From contig JAGVCD010000229.1 of NCBI GenBank assembly GCA_020059425.1, positions 1 through 5,262 of the forward strand: a stretch of DNA of 5,262 bases, written 5' to 3'. Under the pieces are notes generated by a model. It was not told the origin of the DNA, ran no database searches, and saw only the letters and a program-made list of their open reading frames with translations. A program made the translations under genes and the position numbers. This stretch comes from Chamaesiphon sp. Its GTDB lineage: Bacteria; Cyanobacteriota; Cyanobacteriia; Cyanobacteriales; Chamaesiphonaceae. Below, in pieces: positions 1 to 5,136 of this stretch (its first letter is position 1; each line of letters begins with the position of its first letter).

Positions 1-1
1 G

Positions 2-181
2 AAAGGCTTGCCCTTTGGTGATATGCCCATTGCCGGGACGATTTCCAACGACGGGAAATTGACGTTCGCCGGTAAAGCGCGGGGTATGAAGTTTAGCTTT
101 GCGGGAACGCTCACACGGAAAACCATGAAAGGAGCCGCCGATCTCCCGATCGAGCGCAAAAACTGGACAGCAACTAAATAA
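2..181 (+). CDS. C-terminal fragment of a beta-rich hypothetical protein (5' end outside window)
   Basis: Reading frame 2 is open from the window edge to TAA at 179-181 and gives 59 residues; the other plus frame from base 1 stops at once. The peptide alternates short hydrophobic beta-type stretches with Gly turns (AGTISNDGKLTFAGKA, then MKFSFAGTL) and ends in ADLPIERKNWTATK. This pattern of G-x-I..G-K-L-x-F-x-G..F-x-G-x-L..M-K-G..WTA resembles small antiparallel beta domains that I recall at the C-termini of secreted hydrolase-like or uncharacterised proteins, but I cannot name the family from this fragment. It lies on the same strand as the TetR gene, 93 bp upstream. No terminator is visible between them, but the TetR gene has its own promoter. 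Coding is well supported by the clean frame and protein-like composition; function is unknown. Confidence 0.65.
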   Translation, partial: KGLPFGDMPIAGTISNDGKLTFAGKARGMKFSFAGTLTRKTMKGAADLPIERKNWTATK

Positions 182-220
182 GCTGATGCCATCGATCGCT
201 ATAAATACCACCGAGCAAAC

Positions 221-250
221 TTGACGCTTTCCTCAATCCAGCTCTATGAT
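221..250 (+). promoter_or_regulatory. Predicted sigma70-type promoter of the TetR/efflux operon
   Basis: A -35 box TTGACG (221-226, one mismatch to TTGACA) and a -10 box TATGAT (245-250, one mismatch to TATAAT) are separated by 18 nt. Transcription would start near 257, leaving a leader of about 18 nt before the TetR start codon. This is the strongest promoter-like sequence I see upstream of the operon. It rests on sequence match only. Confidence 0.6.
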
Positions 251-260
251 TGAAGAATAG
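244..260. promoter_or_regulatory. Imperfect palindrome over the -10 box, candidate TetR operator
   Basis: The 17-bp sequence CTATGATTGAAGAATAG is symmetric at 12 of its 16 non-central positions, with outer arms CTAT/ATAG and inner TT/AA. It covers the -10 box and the expected transcription start. TetR-family repressors usually bind such pseudo-palindromes and often repress their own gene, so this is a plausible autoregulatory operator. I did not find a convincing copy of the same sequence upstream of the adaptor gene, which weakens the case. Confidence 0.3.
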
Positions 261-274
261 TTGCTTCCTTATTT

Positions 275-892
275 ATGGCTCGCCCTCCCAAAATTACTAA
301 CGAAGAAATTCTGGCAGCAGCGCGGCAAGTTTTTTTAGAACACGGCATCAATGGTTCCACCTTAGAGATCGCCGAAAAGGCGGGCATTTCAGAAGCATCA
401 ATCTTCAAACGATTTACCACCAAGCAAGCTTTATTTTTAGCAGCGATCGGCATATCCCAAACACCCCCATACGCCAAAATCTTGTCTAATCAGGCACCGA
501 CCGCCGAGATCCGCTCAGAACTGACGGAGATTTGCAATCAGATGCTGGAATTTTATCAAGAAGTGATGCCCCAAGTAGTCATGATGATGACCCAGACTAA
601 ATCATCCTTGCCGCCGCTGGTCCCACCACCGCTGCGTGATACTCAGTTATTTGTGGGATATCTGGATCAGGCCATCGCCCAAGGTTATTTGAAACCCTGT
701 GATTCAATGACTCTTGCTCATACCATCGTCGGTGCGGTTCAGAACTATTCCATGATTAATACTCTCAAGCACAAAATTCCATTTCCGCTACCGATTCTGA
801 TGCCCAAGCTCAACAAACTGAAATCGATCGAACCCACAACTTTTATCGAGAATCTCATGGAAACATTATGGGTAGGTCTTGCCCCAGATTAA
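275..892 (+). CDS. TetR/AcrR-family transcriptional regulator
   Basis: This 205-residue protein has the usual TetR length. Residues 8-55 form the N-terminal DNA-binding domain: helix 1 (EEILAAARQVFLEHGINGST) followed by the helix-turn-helix at about 28-47 (STLEIAEKAGISEASIFKRF) and the K-x-x-L-F-L-A-A segment that closes the domain. The rest is a helical ligand-binding and dimerisation domain, divergent as is normal for the family, with a methionine-rich helix near 98-106 and a proline-rich loop at 112-119 that could line a hydrophobic pocket. ATG at 275 gives the standard family N-terminus (MARPPKIT..EIL); only a weak purine stretch (GAAGAA, 252-257) lies upstream. It is the first gene of an apparent operon, 67 bp ahead of the efflux adaptor, so it most likely represses this pump and is released by a pump substrate. 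Family assignment is firm; target and ligand are inferred. Confidence 0.93.
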   Translation: MARPPKITNEEILAAARQVFLEHGINGSTLEIAEKAGISEASIFKRFTTKQALFLAAIGISQTPPYAKILSNQAPTAEIRSELTEICNQMLEFYQEVMPQVVMMMTQTKSSLPPLVPPPLRDTQLFVGYLDQAIAQGYLKPCDSMTLAHTIVGAVQNYSMINTLKHKIPFPLPILMPKLNKLKSIEPTTFIENLMETLWVGLAPD

Positions 893-895
893 TCG

Positions 896-939
896 TTACT
901 AATCAATATTTTTTGGCTAATTAATAAGTAAGCACTCAC
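896..939. promoter_or_regulatory. Inverted and direct repeats between regulator and adaptor genes, candidate operator
   Basis: The short AT-rich gap carries overlapping symmetry. TTACTAATCAAT (896-907) and ATTAATAAGTAA (920-931) are inverted repeats matching at 10 of 12 positions across a 12-nt spacer. CTAATCAATA (899-908) and CTAATTAATA (917-926) are direct repeats with one mismatch at 18-bp spacing. GTAAGCACTCAC (928-939) is itself a pseudo-palindrome with GTAAG/CTCAC halves. Such layouts are common at TetR-type binding sites. The stem is too AT-rich to be a convincing terminator and is not followed by a T-run. Only weak internal promoter matches (for example around 921-949) are present, so the adaptor is probably read from the upstream promoter. 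Confidence 0.35.
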
Positions 940-950
940 ATGCTAATACC

Positions 951-955
951 AGAGG
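951..955 (+). promoter_or_regulatory. Ribosome binding site of the adaptor gene
   Basis: AGAGG lies 4 nt before the ATG at 960. The spacing is short but the match supports this start, which also gives a protein with a cytoplasmic tail followed directly by one membrane anchor, as expected for the family. Confidence 0.55.
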
Positions 956-959
956 CAAA

Positions 960-2660
960 ATGTTAACGAAACCTCCCACCCCCGAGCAACTTCAGCGCCC
1001 AACAGATGCGGAACAGCAGCCCTTGGCTGGAGAAGCAGATAAATCGCCACCAGCCCGACGATTTCAATGGAAGTGGCTGCGGTTTGCCATTCCCCTGCTG
1101 CTCGTAGGATTAGGTGCGGCTGGCGGAGGGCAGAGAGTAAGGCAATTCCTACCGTTCGGGAAATCTAGCACCAAGCCACTCACCCAGCTGGTGGAGCGAA
1201 AAACAGTGCCTAGCAGTATCACCGCCAATGGCAACATCAAAGCTGATCGATCGATTAACCTTAGTCCTAAAACGGCGGGCATCATTAAATCATTGTTGGT
1301 CAAAGAAGGCGATCGGGTGCGCCGAGGACAGGTCATAGCGCTGATGGACGATGCTAATTTGCGGGGGCAGTTAATTCAATTCCAAGGACAACTCGCCCAG
1401 CAACAGGCCAATCTGCAACGTTTACAGGCCGGAAACCGCCCGGAAGATATTGCCAAAGCCGCTGCTCAACTAGCCGAGGCCAAAGCTAATCTGCAACAAC
1501 TACAGGCCGGGAACCGTCCAGAAGATATTGCCAGAGCTGCCGCCCAACTGGCCGAAGCTAAAGCTAATCTGCAACAACTACAAGCCGGAAATCGTCCACA
1601 GGAAATTGCTCAATTTTCAGCGAAGTTGCAACAGTCCAAAGCTACTCTGAAGCAACGGGAGAGCGATTGGCGACGGTACCAACAACTATACAAAGAAGGG
1701 GCAATTGCTGGGCAAACCCTAGAGCAAAAACGCGCCGATCGGGATGTGGCGAACAACCAAGTACTAGAAGCCCAACAGGGGTTAGCCCTGCAAAAAGCGG
1801 GCACTAGGCCAGAACAGATTGCCCAAGCCCAAGCCAAGGTGGAACAACAGGTTCAGAACCTGGCACTCCTCAAGGCTGGTAATCGATCGGAGCAAATTGC
1901 TCAAGCCGCCGCCAAGGTAGAACAACAGGTGCAAACCCTCGCTGCCCTCAAAGCCGGTAATCGAGCTGAAGATATTTCCCAAGCTCGGGCGCAGGTGCAA
2001 GCGGCGCAAGGCTCTCTGCGCACCATCCAAGAACAATTCAAAGAGACTCAGGTAGTGGCTCCCTTTGATGGCATTGTGTTAGAAAAATTTGCTGATGTGG
2101 GAGCTTTTGTCAGTCCTTCGATGGGCGGTGGTAGCGGATCAGCGGCATCTTCCTCATCTATTTTGACCCTGACCAGTGATCGACTGCAAGTAGTGGTGAA
2201 TATTTCCGAATCCCAAATTGCCAAAGTCAAATTAGGTCAAGTGGTAACTATTAAAGCTGATGCCTTTCCGGGAGAGCAATTCACTGGCCGGGTCGAGCAA
2301 CTATCGCCCCAGGCAAAGGCAGCGCAAAATGTGACCAGTGTAGAAGTACGGGTAGCGATCGATCTCGCTGGTGCCAGCAAGTTACGGGCGGGGCTGAATG
2401 TGGAAGCCCAGTTTGCGGTGGGGCAGCTAGAGAATGTGCTGTTAGTACCCAATGCTGCCGTAGTCAAACAGACCGAGGGGTCAGGGGTCTATGTCTGGGG
2501 TAGCGATAATAAATCGGTGTTTAGACCGATTCAAACCGGTACGACGGTTGGTAAGCAAACAGAGGTGAAATCAGGGTTACAAGGGGATGAGCAGGTATTA
2601 CTGAGTCCGCCAGCGGAGCAAAAACCAGCTGGGGGCATGAAGTTTCCACCAGCACCATAG
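960..2660 (+). CDS. HlyD/MacA-family periplasmic adaptor (membrane fusion protein) of an ABC export pump
   Basis: This 566-residue protein would link an inner-membrane ABC transporter to a TolC-like outer-membrane channel. Order of parts: proline-rich cytoplasmic tail (1-38) ending in basic RRFQWKWLR; one membrane helix (about 41-56); first beta strands and lipoyl half-motif (about 87-131, with KEGDRVRRGQVIALMDD); a very long alpha-hairpin (about 132-364); second lipoyl half (366-386, APFDGIVLEKFADVGAFV); a Gly/Ser-rich loop (388-400); beta-barrel (about 401-485); membrane-proximal domain (about 490-548); proline-rich tail. The hairpin carries six AGNRxExI repeats, and its tip has R239-x3-L243-x6-A250, matching the RLS tip motif except Ala for Ser. 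No lipobox is present, so the anchor is a transmembrane helix. Typical MacA/AcrA proteins have about 370-400 residues; the extra length is mostly hairpin. The gene ends with tandem stops TAGTAG, and the permease follows after a 144-nt gap. A DevB-like role is possible, but the partner permease is MacB-like. The family is certain, the substrate unknown. Confidence 0.93.
   Translation: MLTKPPTPEQLQRPTDAEQQPLAGEADKSPPARRFQWKWLRFAIPLLLVGLGAAGGGQRVRQFLPFGKSSTKPLTQLVERKTVPSSITANGNIKADRSINLSPKTAGIIKSLLVKEGDRVRRGQVIALMDDANLRGQLIQFQGQLAQQQANLQRLQAGNRPEDIAKAAAQLAEAKANLQQLQAGNRPEDIARAAAQLAEAKANLQQLQAGNRPQEIAQFSAKLQQSKATLKQRESDWRRYQQLYKEGAIAGQTLEQKRADRDVANNQVLEAQQGLALQKAGTRPEQIAQAQAKVEQQVQNLALLKAGNRSEQIAQAAAKVEQQVQTLAALKAGNRAEDISQARAQVQAAQGSLRTIQEQFKETQVVAPFDGIVLEKFADVGAFVSPSMGGGSGSAASSSSILTLTSDRLQVVVNISESQIAKVKLGQVVTIKADAFPGEQFTGRVEQLSPQAKAAQNVTSVEVRVAIDLAGASKLRAGLNVEAQFAVGQLENVLLVPNAAVVKQTEGSGVYVWGSDNKSVFRPIQTGTTVGKQTEVKSGLQGDEQVLLSPPAEQKPAGGMKFPPAP
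1422..1655 (+). repeat. Three tandem 78-bp (26-residue) repeats in the ascending hairpin arm
   Basis: Units start at 1422, 1500 and 1578 and encode residues 155-180, 181-206 and 207-232. Each begins L-Q-A-G-N-R-P. Units 1 and 2 differ at one residue of 26 (K166 versus R192) and, by my count, at 11 of 78 bases, ten of them synonymous. Unit 3 keeps the AGNRP core but diverges afterwards. The repeats are in frame with no interruption and so are part of the protein, not a DNA element. Confidence 0.9.
1791..2024 (+). repeat. Three tandem 78-bp (26-residue) repeats in the descending hairpin arm
   Basis: Units start at 1791, 1869 and 1947 and encode residues 278-303, 304-329 and 330-355. Each carries K-A-G-N/T-R-x-E-x-I, at residues 280, 306 and 332. 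The first two agree at 20 of 26 positions (both contain AKVEQQVQ); the third is more diverged. The core motif matches the ascending-arm repeats, but the rest of each unit differs between arms, which suggests that each arm was duplicated separately from an ancestral module. Confidence 0.85.
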
Positions 2661-2694
2661 TAGTTATTATCGATCTTGAGCAATAACTACTTTG
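2656..2694 (+). other. Stem-loop spanning the adaptor stop codon
   Basis: AGTAGTTATT (2659-2668) and AATAACTACT (2682-2691) are perfectly complementary over 10 bp around a 13-nt loop, and pairing extends by two more base pairs (CA/TG) past a T-T mismatch. The left arm includes the end of the adaptor stop codon TAG (2658-2660). No T-run follows, so a simple rho-independent terminator is unlikely. It may act as an mRNA stability or processing element that sets different adaptor and permease levels, or as a protein-binding palindrome. The remainder of the gap to 2804 shows no clear promoter or ribosome binding site. Confidence 0.5.
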
Positions 2695-2804
2695 AATACA
2701 CTCATTTGCTGGACTTCGTTGGGGATTCACCCACCACAAACGCAGTAAAGAAGATTTCTAGGCCATCCTCATCAACATTGAAATTAGTAAAAAAGCTAAA
2801 TTGT

Positions 2805-4067
2805 ATGGTTTTATTCAAGCAGCGTCACCATCGGGTTTCTCCCATAGAAATCGGGGAAATGGCGATCGAAGCCTTATGGAATAATAAGCTGCGCAGTGCG
2901 CTCACCATGTTGGGGGTGATCATTGGGATTTCTTCCACGATCGGGATTTCCTCGATCGGACAAGGAGTGCAAAAATCCACCGGAGATTCTATTCGGGGCT
3001 TGGGGACGGATGTCTTGCAAGTGATGGCCGGGGCAGCCAAGAGTGGTGGAGTCAGTCAAGGACAGGGTTCGGTCACCACCTTAACTTGGCAAGATGCCCA
3101 AGCGATCGCTGAACAGGCCCCCTCCGCCACGGTAGTGGCTGCTTTTCTCCAGCGCAATACTCAGGTGGTGTATGGTGAGAAAAATACTGCTACTACAGTT
3201 TATGGCACAGATTTAAACTATTCACAAGCGCGGAATACCTTTCCACAATCCGGGCGTTTTTTCAATACCGAAGAGCTAACCTCAGCAGCCTCAGTGGCCG
3301 TCATTGCCCCAACGGTGCAGAAGAAGTTGTTTCCAGGCAATGTTGACCCCCTCGGCGAAAAAATTCGGATTCAGGGTGAAATCTACGAAATAGTGGGGGT
3401 CATGGAAGTCAAAGGTGCCCAAGGACCACAGGATCGGGATGATGCGGTGTATATTCCTCTGACTAGTATGTCGGCGCGGGTGGTGGGTAATAATTCGCTG
3501 ATGGGGATTTCTATTAATGGCATTTACATCAAAGGCAATGATGAATCACAGCTAGAAATCATCAAGTTCCAAGTAGCTAATATTCTGCGCTTGCGCCATA
3601 ACATCGATTTACCGGATAACGATGATTTCAATATCACCAATCAAGCTGATATCCTGAAAACCTTTGATACCATTTTGGGTTTATTGACAACGATGATTGT
3701 GGCAGTTGCGGGGATTTCGCTGGTGGTAGGCGGCATCGGCATTGCCAATATCATGTTGGTTTCGGTGGTGGAAAGAACCAGAGAGATCGGAATCCGCAAG
3801 GCTTTAGGGGCAACAGATGGAGCAATTCTTACTCAATTCTTGGTGGAGTCGGTAGTAATTTCGATCGTGGGGGGATCGATCGGGATTCTGTTGGGCATCG
3901 GCATTACTTTCGCTTCCGCCAGTGCTTTTAAATTTGCTTTTATTATTTCGGGTAATGCGGTAGCCATCGGCTTCGGTCTATCAACAGCGGTTGGTTTAGC
4001 GGCGGGGGTGATTCCGGCGCGGAATGCCGCCAAGTTAGATCCGATCGCGGCCTTACGGAGCGATTAA
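2805..4067 (+). CDS. MacB/FtsX-family ABC transporter permease
   Basis: From ATG 2805 the protein has 420 residues, the usual length for stand-alone MacB-type permeases. Features in order: a cytoplasmic amphipathic start (SPIEIGEMAIEALWNNKLRS), TM1 (about 31-53, ending in the family hallmark IGQG), a large periplasmic MacB-core domain (about 54-285) with the usual TLTWQDAQAI segment, TM2 (about 290-317), a coupling helix (VVERTREIGIRKALGAT, 321-337) that contacts the ATPase, TM3 (about 346-370), TM4 (about 384-403), and the terminal PARNAAKLDPIAALRSD. This is the mechanotransmission design, in which ATP hydrolysis is coupled to periplasmic movement. The frame also runs upstream to TTG 2676, but those 43 residues match nothing in the family and I see no ribosome site there, so I prefer 2805. 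No Shine-Dalgarno precedes 2805 either. Unlike E. coli MacB, the ATPase is a separate gene downstream. Confidence 0.9.
   Translation: MVLFKQRHHRVSPIEIGEMAIEALWNNKLRSALTMLGVIIGISSTIGISSIGQGVQKSTGDSIRGLGTDVLQVMAGAAKSGGVSQGQGSVTTLTWQDAQAIAEQAPSATVVAAFLQRNTQVVYGEKNTATTVYGTDLNYSQARNTFPQSGRFFNTEELTSAASVAVIAPTVQKKLFPGNVDPLGEKIRIQGEIYEIVGVMEVKGAQGPQDRDDAVYIPLTSMSARVVGNNSLMGISINGIYIKGNDESQLEIIKFQVANILRLRHNIDLPDNDDFNITNQADILKTFDTILGLLTTMIVAVAGISLVVGGIGIANIMLVSVVERTREIGIRKALGATDGAILTQFLVESVVISIVGGSIGILLGIGITFASASAFKFAFIISGNAVAIGFGLSTAVGLAAGVIPARNAAKLDPIAALRSD
3102..3109. repeat. HIP1 octamer GCGATCGC
   Basis: This is the one exact copy I found of the highly iterated palindrome common in many cyanobacterial genomes. 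Its core CGATCG occurs about twenty times between positions 150 and 4480, including in coding sequence. I saw none between about 4480 and the window end. It is useful as a lineage marker and has no assigned role here. Confidence 0.7.
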
Positions 4068-4069
4068 TT

Positions 4070-4075
4070 AGGAGG
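4070..4075 (+). promoter_or_regulatory. Strong Shine-Dalgarno of the ATPase gene
   Basis: AGGAGG lies 6 nt before ATG 4082 and 2 nt after the permease stop codon. It is the only canonical ribosome binding site in the operon and fixes the ATPase start. Confidence 0.85.
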
Positions 4076-4081
4076 AAAATT

Positions 4082-4744
4082 ATGATTGCACTGGAAAATA
4101 TCACCAAGAGTTATCGACTAGGGGAGGAAGATGTACCCATTCTCAAGGGCATTGATCTTCAGATCACGGCGGGGGAATACGTGTCGATCATGGGGGCTTC
4201 GGGTTCGGGCAAGTCTACACTGATGAATATTTTGGGTTGTCTCGATCGACCTACAACTGGCCACTATATTTTGGAGGAACGGGAGCTAACGAGTTTAGAT
4301 GGGGCGGAGTTAGCCTATATTCGCAATCAGCGGCTGGGGTTTGTGTTTCAGCAGTTTAATTTGCTGCCGCGATCGACCGCCCTGGAAAATGTGATGCTGC
4401 CAATGGTGTATGGAGGAGTACCCAAGGGTGAAAGACGATCGCGGGCAGCAGCGGCGTTGGTGCGAGTGGGGTTAGGCGATCGATTGATGAATCGGCCTAG
4501 TCAACTGTCAGGGGGTCAGCAGCAGCGGGTGGCGATTGCGCGGGCGTTGGTGAATGAACCGGCGTTGTTATTGGCGGATGAGCCGACGGGGGCGTTAGAT
4601 TCGCAAACTTCACAGGATGTGATGAGCTTGTTTGAGGATCTGCATCAGCAGGGAATTACGATTGTAGTTATTACCCATGAGGCGGAGGTGGCAGCGCAGA
4701 CTCGCCGCAAAATTCGTATTCAGGATGGGCTGATTGTTGAGTAG
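4082..4744 (+). CDS. ABC transporter ATP-binding protein (MacB/LolD/YknY type)
   Basis: This 220-residue stand-alone nucleotide-binding subunit powers the export pump. All catalytic motifs are intact: Walker A GASGSGKST (38-46), Q-loop at Q90 (FVFQQFNLLPR), signature LSGGQQQR (142-149), Walker B ALLLADEP with catalytic Glu (161-168), D-loop GALD (170-173) and the switch histidine H199 (VITHE). The N-terminus (MIALENITKSYRLGEEDVPILKGIDL) and overall length match the LolD/MacB/YknY branch that partners FtsX-type permeases. It follows the permease by 14 bp, so the two are surely co-transcribed; two copies should sit under a permease dimer. The second half uses GCG, TTG, GTG and GGG codons much more than the adaptor gene does. 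A LolD role is less likely because the neighbouring adaptor indicates a tripartite exporter. Confidence 0.96.
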   Translation: MIALENITKSYRLGEEDVPILKGIDLQITAGEYVSIMGASGSGKSTLMNILGCLDRPTTGHYILEERELTSLDGAELAYIRNQRLGFVFQQFNLLPRSTALENVMLPMVYGGVPKGERRSRAAAALVRVGLGDRLMNRPSQLSGGQQQRVAIARALVNEPALLLADEPTGALDSQTSQDVMSLFEDLHQQGITIVVITHEAEVAAQTRRKIRIQDGLIVE

Positions 4745-5013
4745 GAGCATAGATTTAATAACATCCAAAATTCATTTTCTGTAAAAATAGGACTGAGACG
4801 GGACAATCAAGCTTCCAACCCTTTTTCTTGTAATTTTCCGGTGTATGAATGGATTACCGAAATCCTGTATTCCTATCTTAGTATGCTTTTCTATCTTCTA
4901 TCTAACGGAGTCAGTCCCCATCCATTAATTCAAACGTGGCATCTTTCGCTTTAGTTATCAACTGATGTATTTCTGAGCAAAGTATCTGCAATGGTTTAAA
5001 TTTCATAGTAAGT

Positions 5014-5047
5014 GAAGATTATTAGCTTTTTCAGCTTGATCATCTTC
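5014..5047. other. Imperfect hairpin upstream of the terminator
   Basis: GAAGAT (5014-5019) pairs with ATCTTC (5042-5047) and AGCT (5024-5027) with AGCT (5033-5036). The middle of the stem contains one mismatch, one wobble pair and one bulge, and the loop is TTTTC. It sits 3 nt before the stronger terminator hairpin and may stabilise the transcript end or form part of a double terminator. It has no long T-run directly after it. Confidence 0.4.
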
Positions 5048-5050
5048 CCT

Positions 5051-5092
5051 AAAGGTAGCTTTGGCCGATCCTTAGCTACCTTTGACTTTTTT
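5051..5092 (+). terminator. Rho-independent terminator of the efflux operon
   Basis: AAAGGTAGCT (5051-5060) and AGCTACCTTT (5074-5083) make a perfect 10-bp stem with a 13-nt loop, followed after GAC by TTTTTT (5087-5092). The T-run is on the plus strand, so it would end transcripts coming from the ATPase gene about 300 nt upstream. The same stem also lies 54 nt past the stop of the minus-strand malic enzyme gene and could help there, though no T-run follows in that direction. Confidence 0.7.
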
Positions 5093-5136
5093 GGTTAGTT
5101 TAAACTCCAGTCTTTAATATCCAGAACTCACGTTAG

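Larger units (their letters stand above)
4745..5136. other. AT-rich intergenic region between convergent genes
   Basis: About 390 bp separate the ATPase stop from the malic enzyme stop. I found no ORF with family resemblance and no RNA gene. The longest notable frame on the plus strand (ATG 4845 to TAA 4926-4928, 27 residues) is hydrophobic, lacks a ribosome site and looks accidental. GGACTGA (4790-4796) and TCAGTCC (4911-4917) form a distant 7-bp inverted repeat of unclear meaning. The right-hand part holds two tandem hairpins described separately. The region is visibly richer in A/T than the operon. Confidence 0.6.

Noticed and set aside
244..477. 77-residue minus-strand ORF over the TetR gene
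   Set aside because: It lies opposite the conserved helix-turn-helix coding sequence and has no family resemblance; it is a shadow frame.
913..949. Internal promoter just upstream of the adaptor gene
   Set aside because: Possible boxes (TTGGCT, TTAATA, TAATAC) match poorly or have wrong spacing, so it is not listed as a feature.
1422..2024. CRISPR-like or satellite DNA array
   Set aside because: The repeats are in frame, vary mainly at silent sites, and have no unique spacers; they are protein repeats.
1610..2036. Overlapping minus-strand ORFs opposite the adaptor hairpin
   Set aside because: These are by-products of the repetitive Gln/Ala-rich coding strand; their repeated look mirrors the 26-residue modules.
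2922..2957. 18-bp imperfect tandem repeat encoding IGISST/IGISSI in TM1
   Set aside because: The helix has the normal length for the family at this point, so it is not an insertion; the similarity is probably low-complexity hydrophobic sequence.
2825..3059. Two minus-strand ORFs opposite the permease N-terminus
   Set aside because: They lie opposite strongly conserved permease sequence and have no recognisable domain.
960..4744. Assignment as devBCA (heterocyst glycolipid exporter)
   Set aside because: Gene order fits, but the permease has MacB-type N- and C-terminal motifs rather than what I recall of DevC, so the symbols were not used.
4845..4928. 27-residue hydrophobic small ORF after the ATPase gene
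   Set aside because: No ribosome binding site and no family pattern, and it lies in AT-rich sequence where such frames arise by chance.
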